From assembly GCA_903877945.1 (NCBI GenBank), contig CAIRFY010000392.1:1-25315 (forward strand): a stretch of 25,315 nt of DNA, written 5' to 3'. The stretch is from an uncultured Oscillochloris sp. GTDB taxonomy: Bacteria > Chloroflexota > Chloroflexia > Chloroflexales > Chloroflexaceae. The notes beneath the pieces are model-generated. The model was not told the origin of the DNA. It made no database searches and was given only the letters and a program-made list of their open reading frames with translations. The position numbers and the translations under genes were made by a program. Shown here piece after piece: positions 9,942 to 15,484 of this stretch. Each line of letters opens with the position of its first letter. The first letter of the stretch is position 1.

Positions 9942-10060
9942 CTGCCTGCGCGGCCTCAGGCAGGCCGCTTCAGCGGCCTTTGTAATCTAGCCCGCCCGTT
10001 TACGGGCCGGGCGCTTGGGTTGGCAGCATACCTTTGCGGTAGTGCGTTTCATCCCAACCC
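9942..10060. repeat. Cluster of hairpins between toxin and McrB-like gene, possible terminator or attenuator
   Basis: About 200 bases (9850-10048) separate the toxin gene from the McrB-like gene. They contain CTGCCTG/CAGGCAG (9942-9948 with 9957-9963), the perfect stem-loop AGGCCGCTTCAGCGGCCT (9962-9979) and GCCC-G-CCCG-TTTA-CGGG-CC-GGGC (9990-10012). The first two share bases 9962-9963, so they cannot both form fully. A further pair GGGTTGG/CCAACCC (10017-10023, 10054-10060) reaches over the toxin stop codon. The second stem is followed by only a short T run on the plus strand and none on the minus strand, so a classic intrinsic terminator for the operon is not clear. Alternatives are a REP-like repeat, an attenuator or an RNA processing site. 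Confidence 0.55.
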
Positions 10061-10576
10061 TTGTGGATCACGCTTAATCAGCGGCCCCAAGTCGGTCAGT
10101 GGGGCGTGGTAGCCTTGCGCGATCATGGCGGCCAGATCTGTATTTGCCTCATCAAGCGTGGAAACCCCACGCTCGACCGCCAGCACCAAGCACCCGATGG
10201 ACCCCGACAGGGTGATGTGCTGGCGGCGAGCTTCGGCGCGTGCCGCTCGATCATCGGTCAGCAAGAGCCAGTTGCGGTTTCCGGCAATGGCGAGACATGC
10301 CGCTTCGCCACGGTGTAATCCCGCTGGGAGCGTACCGTAGCGCCGCAGTTCCTCATCGCCCTCCTGACTGATCAGCAACAGCCACCCGTCTGTGGTTAAC
10401 GGCGCGATCTGACTCTCGATCCCATTGAGATACGTGTAGCCTTCGGCCTGCCCGTCCAGAATCTCTGCGTAGACCTCGGTCGGCAGATGGATCGCGCCGA
10501 AGAGTCGGCGCAGCAGATCAAGCCGACCGATTGCGGCAAAGTTGATGATCACGGTGGTGTTGGTGATCACACTCAC
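10049..10576 (-). CDS. DUF3368 PIN-like toxin
   Basis: A 175-residue PIN-like protein of the DUF3368 family, usually the toxin partner of UPF0175. PIN toxins are metal-dependent ribonucleases that cleave RNA. The family pattern is clear: IGRLDLLRRLFGAIHLPTEV with E38 in VYAEI, E91 in HRGEAACLAIA, D108 and D109 in LLLTDDRAA, and SGSIGCLVLAVERG. The position of the first catalytic aspartate is occupied by Asn (N6 in VITNTTVI). From memory, a cyanobacterial/Chloroflexi subfamily also reads NTT here, so this may be a family variant rather than decay. The start is a GTG that overlaps the antitoxin stop in the sequence GTGA (10573-10576), so translation is coupled. Its placement inside a defence operon suggests a guard or addiction role, which is inference. 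Confidence 0.85.
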   Translation of the reverse strand: MSVITNTTVIINFAAIGRLDLLRRLFGAIHLPTEVYAEILDGQAEGYTYLNGIESQIAPLTTDGWLLLISQEGDEELRRYGTLPAGLHRGEAACLAIAGNRNWLLLTDDRAARAEARRQHITLSGSIGCLVLAVERGVSTLDEANTDLAAMIAQGYHAPLTDLGPLIKRDPQGLG

Positions 10577-10875
10577 GGCAGTGGCCCCAACTGCTTACGT
10601 AGTGCCGCAACGTCTTCGGCTGCCTCTTCGATGGTCTCTGGGCCGAGGGCCAGGCTGACGCCGCGCTCGATCAGGATCTCGCGCATCTGGGGCCAGCTAA
10701 CGCCAGCGAGCGCCGCTGCCTTCGCCAGGGAGAGTTCCCGTCGCTGGTAGCGGTAGACCGCGAGGCTGATGCGTAGGTCGGGCCGCGCCCGCAACAGGTG
10801 GCGCAGTGCGTCGCTCACGACGGCATCCTCGTTCTCGTAGAGTCGTGCCGCGACAAGATCTTGGGCTATGCTCAT
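10573..10875 (-). CDS. UPF0175 family antitoxin
   Basis: A 100-residue protein matching UPF0175, the antitoxin usually found with DUF3368/PIN toxins. The N-terminal half (LYENEDAVVSDALRHLLRARPDLRISLAVYRYQ) is the ribbon/helix-like dimer part. The conserved centre ELSLAKAAALAGVSWPQMREILIERGVSL is a helix-turn-helix-like segment typical of the family. Its ATG overlaps the TGA of the upstream methyltransferase gene (ATGA, bases 10872-10875), and its stop overlaps the toxin start. It therefore has no room for a close promoter of its own between the methyltransferase and itself. This is unusual for a toxin-antitoxin pair and ties antitoxin synthesis to methyltransferase translation, unless a promoter lies inside the methyltransferase gene. 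Confidence 0.88.
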   Translation of the reverse strand: MSIAQDLVAARLYENEDAVVSDALRHLLRARPDLRISLAVYRYQRRELSLAKAAALAGVSWPQMREILIERGVSLALGPETIEEAAEDVAALRKQLGPLP

Positions 10876-13800
10876 GGTTCACCTTCTTCCTCACTATCAC
10901 CTTCCCCCACATCCCTCCCCCGTCCCCCCGGCACATACCCCACCGCCCCCAGCGCCAGCGCCGCCGCCACCCGCTCGCCCAGCCCGCGCAGCGGCCCGGT
11001 GAGCCGGGTGATATCCGCGCCGGCGGTGGCGAAGAAGGCGACGATGTCCGCCGGCGGGGCCTTGCCGCGCAGCTTGAACAACTCCAACAGGGCCGTGTCG
11101 CGGGTGATGTAGGAGCGCGGCGCGCCCTTCTCGTCCACGTCGCCCGCCAGCGCCGGCTGGTCGCGGTCGAGCAGCGGGAAGGTGCTCAGGATGTAGGCGA
11201 AGTCCTCCTCGCTCAGGCCGTACAGGTCGGCGACCAGGGCGTCGATCTCGGCGCGGAGCTGGGCGCGCGCTGCGGGATCTGTCGCCGCGTGCCCAGTGCG
11301 CCACGGCGTAGGCATGGCCTCTGGGTAGCTCGCCGCCACCTCGTCCCACAGCTCGGCGAACTCCGGCGTGGTGCAGGTCAAAGCTAGGGAGCGGTGTAAA
11401 AATGCCGTGAATTGAGGATGTTCAGGTCTCAATCGTGCTATTGCAAGAGCTTCAATAAGGAAGAAATTGATATTATTCGATACTCTTAGTCGCAAAAGCC
11501 AATCAATTACCACCGAATTAGTGACTGTCACCCATACAAGATGGTGCCTAATGTCATCTGGCTCAGTAGCCATTGTGGGAACTGAATTCCCGCAAGGCAT
11601 ACCGTTAGGGATCATAGCAGCTAAGAGGCTACGCTCGTTTGTTTGGCCTGTAACGCTACAAAAACCAGCACGGTATTTTGTGCTAGCGAACTCTGTTTGA
11701 GGTACGTAATAGTGGGGAACTATTGATTTTTCTGGAAAGCGAAGTTCGTCCCACTCTGAACCACGCCCACTCCCTCTAACGTATGCTTTCGCCGCGTGGT
11801 CAAATTGATGCACTAATCGCCCTTCGTAAAGCGGTGCGTATGTTGTGTCAGGAAGTATGGGTAGGGCATTGGTGTCATGGATCTCTTCACAGAGCAGAAA
11901 TCCTTGATAATGGTAACGAACCTTTTTCAGGTCAAGATTATTAGCCAAGTATACTTTTCCAGATGCGTCCACAACCCTTTCAGCATACTCATATATACCT
12001 ATTTGCCGTGTATACCACTCTGGAGCAGGTGTTTGCCAATAGGGACTGTGTTGGGCGGCCCCAAATTGTTCAAGACGATTGTGATCAACAAAGAGATAAC
12101 TGTCATTCGTCATATCAAGTTCCCTTGTAAAGGAGGCATTCCAATTATTTAGGACTTCCTGACCAAAGCGAGGAAACATGTCGTACAACCTTTTTGCCAA
12201 ACTAGCTTCGCGTTGGTTACGCAATTCAATAAAGGTGTACTGCTCGGGATCTAAGGCTCTCAGCATTTTTGCTTCTATGCGAAGATAGCGTGGGTGGGAG
12301 CGCATTCGAGTGATAACCTCAGCATCCTCCCAACTAAGAAAGGCAGCTTCGATGGTCTGCGATGGTCCACCTTTGCTAAAGACTAAAAGATCGAATTTCT
12401 GCCCATGAAAGACGCCCGGAAAAATCAGTCGCTCGTTGTCGAGTTTGCAAAGCACCTCTAGGCGACACTGATCAAGGAGCATCTTCCGTAACCCAGTACT
12501 TCCTTGAGACATCTGAATGCCAAACGGAGCTACAATACCGACTCGCCCATCCAGATGAACCAAGTGGAATGCTCGCTCAGTAAAATACTTAAATACATCT
12601 GGATCTCCCCCAGTGGTCTTCCCGTCAATAACAACGGTTTGATGCTGATACACACCACTTTCAAAAAGGTAATTTGCTTCTGCGATCAACTTTCGTTCAT
12701 AGATAGACCATGCGTGGACAACTTCCGGGCTTCGGCGTAGCGAGGAGATAAAACGCTTTCGAGCAGCACCTTGAAAGTCCCAAATCGTCGGGTCATAGTT
12801 TGCGTAGAATTCTCGCTCATTGGGTTTGACCTTGTCCCAGGGCGGGTTCGCCACCAGCGCATCGAAGCCACCGCGCCCGCCGTCAAAAATTTCAGGCAAC
12901 TCCAACTCCCAATGGAAAAAGCGCCGCTCAGCCGCCACGCGCATTGCCGTCGCCAGCAGCGGCTCGCGCTCCAGGGCGTCAAGCTGGGCCGCATCGGCAT
13001 CCAGGATGCGGGCAACGAGGTCGAGGTACTGGGAGGTGGTGGGCGGAGATTGCAGATTTTCGATTTTAGATTGCAGATTGGAGCTTACAGATGGGGGCAA
13101 ATCTAAAATCGGCAATCTCAAATCGGCAATCTCAAAATCCGGCTCCGGCCAAAACCACACAGCGCACCAGAGATCAAGTACCAACTTGGCCCGCCGGTAG
13201 CGACTGGCGGGGCCGTGTTCCAGACTGTCGAACATGCGCTGCTTGGCGTGGATGAGTTGCACCGCATCGGCGGCGCTTTTTCCCTCGTCAGAGATCTCCA
13301 GTTCGCGGCGGCGCTCCAACGTATCGGCCAAAGTACGCTCGAAGGCGTGGATGTCAAAGGCATCTTCGTCGGGCAAGTTCATCTGCCCGCCGCGCTGGCG
13401 CTGGAGGTTCTTGATCTGCTCGCGGTTGCGCTTGATGCGCTCGCGGGCTACAGCCTTCTGAGCCTTCGTCGCCTCCTTACTCACCTCTTCCAATGCCGCA
13501 TCGGGAATGCTCAGAATACCCTGGATGCTCAGGACACCCGCCGCGTCGCGCAGCGGTGCGCCAATCAGGGCGTTGCCACAGCGCAAATGGGCATCCAGGA
13601 ACGTCAATGGTCGGTCGCCAGAGAGCGTCTCCAGCCAGAGCGAGACCTTCGCCAGTTCCACGGCCATCGGGTTCAGGTCCACGCCGTACAGGCACTTCTC
13701 TGCCACCCGACGCTTGTAGCTCGCCAGTTCCTCCTGCGAAATACGCCCATCATCATCAAGGCCAGCGGCGATCCGCGCCCGACCGTACGCCTCCGCCAGA

Positions 13801-15479
13801 TAGCGACACGCCTGCACCAGAAATGCCGCGCTACCCATCGCGGGGTCGCAGACTTTCAGTTCCAGGATCTCGCTGGGCAAGCGGCATGGCTGACCATGAA
13901 CATCGCGCTCGGCACAGCCCTGCACAATCGGCTCGACCAGCGGCTCCAGGGCCTCCTTCACCAGAAATGCGGTAATCTCCTGCGGAGTATAGTAGGAGCC
14001 GCTCCCCTTGCGGCGACCGCCCCAAACCCGCAGCACGAAGGAACCGGGTGTACGTACGGAACCCTCGATGATTGCCAGACCCTGATCCTCAGCCTGAGCG
14101 CGAGTCAGCAAGCGCTCCTCACCCTTCACCTTCGCAACCACCATCTCCTCGTCCGTGATCATCGGCTCAAAGACCAGCAAACCCTCGTAGATCGAACCAA
14201 GCTGATCAACGCCGAGGTCGGCATAGGAATAGCGTTCGCGGCGGTCGTTACGGCGGCGCGGGCGCGAGAGCGACAGCTCGCGGATCACCTCGCGCATAGC
14301 CCGGTCGCCGATCCGACAGCGGTCGAGCAGGGCAGTGCGGGACACGTCGAAGAGCTGGCCGTTGAAGCTCGGGATGCGGAAAGGCGACGCCGCGAGCGGT
14401 CGGCCAGGCGCGGGGAAACCGGCGCGCAGCAGCGTAAAGAGCGTGCGCAGACTCTCACTGTAGTACGTCTTATCGTGATCGTCGGGATGTAGCGGCTGCT
14501 CCGCCATCGCCCGCAAATGTTCCAGGCTATAGGTATCGCGGTAGACCGGCGACGCGCCGAGGGGCAGCAAATCGCGTGACTCCGCGTAGAGGACGAAGAG
14601 CAGGCGATAGAGAAAGTAGAGGGACTCCTCAAAAATCTGCTGGAGCGCCTGGGGGCTTGCGTGGTCAAACAGACCTTTGTTCGCAGGCTCATCAAGGACG
14701 CCCTGAATGAGCGCCTCGACCGCGAGGACAATATTCTCGCGCAGGTCGTCGGCGATGCGGGCCGCGTGACGCTGGCTCTCCTCCAACACCCGGTCGAGCA
14801 GACATGCGCCGCTCGTCGGGTCGGGCACAAAAGCGTCATAGCGGAAGAGTCCCCAGAAGGCCGTCCACTCATCGGTACGGTCGCCATCGAAGAGCGGCGT
14901 GAAGGCCACCTCAAGATACTGGCGGGCCACCGAGCCACCCTTACGGTAGAGGCGCAAGCGCTCACCGGCAGCGACGATAGCCCAGCGTGCCTCGTTGTGA
15001 TCAAGCGCAAACTCGATAGCGCGGGCGACCGGCTCGATAGTCACATGGCTTTGGCCGACGGCCTTGCCCGCTTGCGGGTAGCGCTGACTGTCAAGATCGA
15101 CCCCGAAGCCGTGCAGATCGATAAAAACGATGGGTGGAGTATCGGTGGATGGCGCGGCGACATGGGAGATCGGCACGAGTCCGAAGCGACCGGCATCAAC
15201 AGGGGCATCCATGCGGCGCAGCCGCGTCGAGTCAAAGCCAAGGGCAGTGAACAGCTCCTCATACCACGCATGCCACGCCTCACCGGGCTTCGAGCCAGTC
15301 TCGCCAAAGTGGGCGCTCGCCTTGCGGTAGTTCTGACGCAGCAAGCGGCGGTTCGCCTCGCGACCAAGCGGATCGAGTTCCTCAACGTGCTGACGACCAA
15401 GGACATCGAAGAGATAGTAGGGCGAGAAGAAGGCCCCCTGGTTGATGATCGCACGACGGATAGCTTCGGAGGTTGTCAT
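10872..15479 (-). CDS. Eco57I/PglX-type N6-adenine DNA methyltransferase (DrmMI-like)
   Basis: A 1535-residue class I N6-adenine methyltransferase. GSGSYYTPQEITAFLVKEAL precedes the SAM-binding motif I VCDPAMGSAAFL (about residue 545). YGVDLNPMAVELAKVSLWLE follows, and the catalytic motif IV VANPPWDKV lies at about 878. The long C-terminal part (about 890-1400) should hold the target-recognition domain. The size exceeds BREX PglX (about 1200) and fits the large methyltransferases of DISARM class 1 or type IIG enzymes. I see no clear nuclease motif at the N-terminus, so a fused nuclease is unproven. Two oddities stand out. A repeat-derived insertion encodes ILDLPPSVSSNLQSKIENLQ-type sequence at about residues 781-810. 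The target-recognition region is much lower in GC than its flanks. It starts five bases after the helicase stop codon and ends in an ATGA overlap with the antitoxin gene. Likely role: marking host DNA. Confidence 0.92.
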   Translation of the reverse strand: MTTSEAIRRAIINQGAFFSPYYLFDVLGRQHVEELDPLGREANRRLLRQNYRKASAHFGETGSKPGEAWHAWYEELFTALGFDSTRLRRMDAPVDAGRFGLVPISHVAAPSTDTPPIVFIDLHGFGVDLDSQRYPQAGKAVGQSHVTIEPVARAIEFALDHNEARWAIVAAGERLRLYRKGGSVARQYLEVAFTPLFDGDRTDEWTAFWGLFRYDAFVPDPTSGACLLDRVLEESQRHAARIADDLRENIVLAVEALIQGVLDEPANKGLFDHASPQALQQIFEESLYFLYRLLFVLYAESRDLLPLGASPVYRDTYSLEHLRAMAEQPLHPDDHDKTYYSESLRTLFTLLRAGFPAPGRPLAASPFRIPSFNGQLFDVSRTALLDRCRIGDRAMREVIRELSLSRPRRRNDRRERYSYADLGVDQLGSIYEGLLVFEPMITDEEMVVAKVKGEERLLTRAQAEDQGLAIIEGSVRTPGSFVLRVWGGRRKGSGSYYTPQEITAFLVKEALEPLVEPIVQGCAERDVHGQPCRLPSEILELKVCDPAMGSAAFLVQACRYLAEAYGRARIAAGLDDDGRISQEELASYKRRVAEKCLYGVDLNPMAVELAKVSLWLETLSGDRPLTFLDAHLRCGNALIGAPLRDAAGVLSIQGILSIPDAALEEVSKEATKAQKAVARERIKRNREQIKNLQRQRGGQMNLPDEDAFDIHAFERTLADTLERRRELEISDEGKSAADAVQLIHAKQRMFDSLEHGPASRYRRAKLVLDLWCAVWFWPEPDFEIADLRLPILDLPPSVSSNLQSKIENLQSPPTTSQYLDLVARILDADAAQLDALEREPLLATAMRVAAERRFFHWELELPEIFDGGRGGFDALVANPPWDKVKPNEREFYANYDPTIWDFQGAARKRFISSLRRSPEVVHAWSIYERKLIAEANYLFESGVYQHQTVVIDGKTTGGDPDVFKYFTERAFHLVHLDGRVGIVAPFGIQMSQGSTGLRKMLLDQCRLEVLCKLDNERLIFPGVFHGQKFDLLVFSKGGPSQTIEAAFLSWEDAEVITRMRSHPRYLRIEAKMLRALDPEQYTFIELRNQREASLAKRLYDMFPRFGQEVLNNWNASFTRELDMTNDSYLFVDHNRLEQFGAAQHSPYWQTPAPEWYTRQIGIYEYAERVVDASGKVYLANNLDLKKVRYHYQGFLLCEEIHDTNALPILPDTTYAPLYEGRLVHQFDHAAKAYVRGSGRGSEWDELRFPEKSIVPHYYVPQTEFASTKYRAGFCSVTGQTNERSLLAAMIPNGMPCGNSVPTMATEPDDIRHHLVWVTVTNSVVIDWLLRLRVSNNINFFLIEALAIARLRPEHPQFTAFLHRSLALTCTTPEFAELWDEVAASYPEAMPTPWRTGHAATDPAARAQLRAEIDALVADLYGLSEEDFAYILSTFPLLDRDQPALAGDVDEKGAPRSYITRDTALLELFKLRGKAPPADIVAFFATAGADITRLTGPLRGLGERVAAALALGAVGYVPGGRGRDVGEGDSEEEGEP
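11390..12830. other. Low-GC segment inside the methyltransferase gene (target-recognition region)
   Basis: By hand count GC is about 43% at 11401-11460 and 40% at 12661-12720, against about 67% at 11161-11220 and 65% at 12841-12900. The boundaries are sharp and fall within the gene, covering about residues 885-1365 after the NPPW motif. The reading frame stays open. This pattern fits horizontal exchange of the target-recognition domain. Confidence 0.75.
13047..13139. repeat. In-frame inverted-repeat element inserted in the methyltransferase gene
   Basis: A block of alternating GCAGATTTTCGATTTTAGATT-like words is followed by its reverse complement. It includes the perfect pair GATTTTAGATT (13062-13072) and AATCTAAAATC (13100-13110), with imperfect matches continuing outward (GAGATTGC against GGCAATCTC). 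It sits in a GC-rich coding region, keeps the frame, and adds about 30 residues ending in NLQSKIENLQS. This type of dispersed repeat, with its characteristic IENLQS peptide, is familiar to me from Chloroflexi genomes. It falls in the linker between motif I and motif IV of the methyltransferase, where an extra loop could be tolerated. Confidence 0.8.
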
Positions 15480-15484
15480 AAATC

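Noticed and set aside
10897..11349. 150-codon minus-strand frame overlapping the methyltransferase C-terminus
   Set aside because: Its composition is extreme (Arg, Gly, Ala, Pro) and typical of an alternate frame in very GC-rich DNA; the methyltransferase frame is continuous here.
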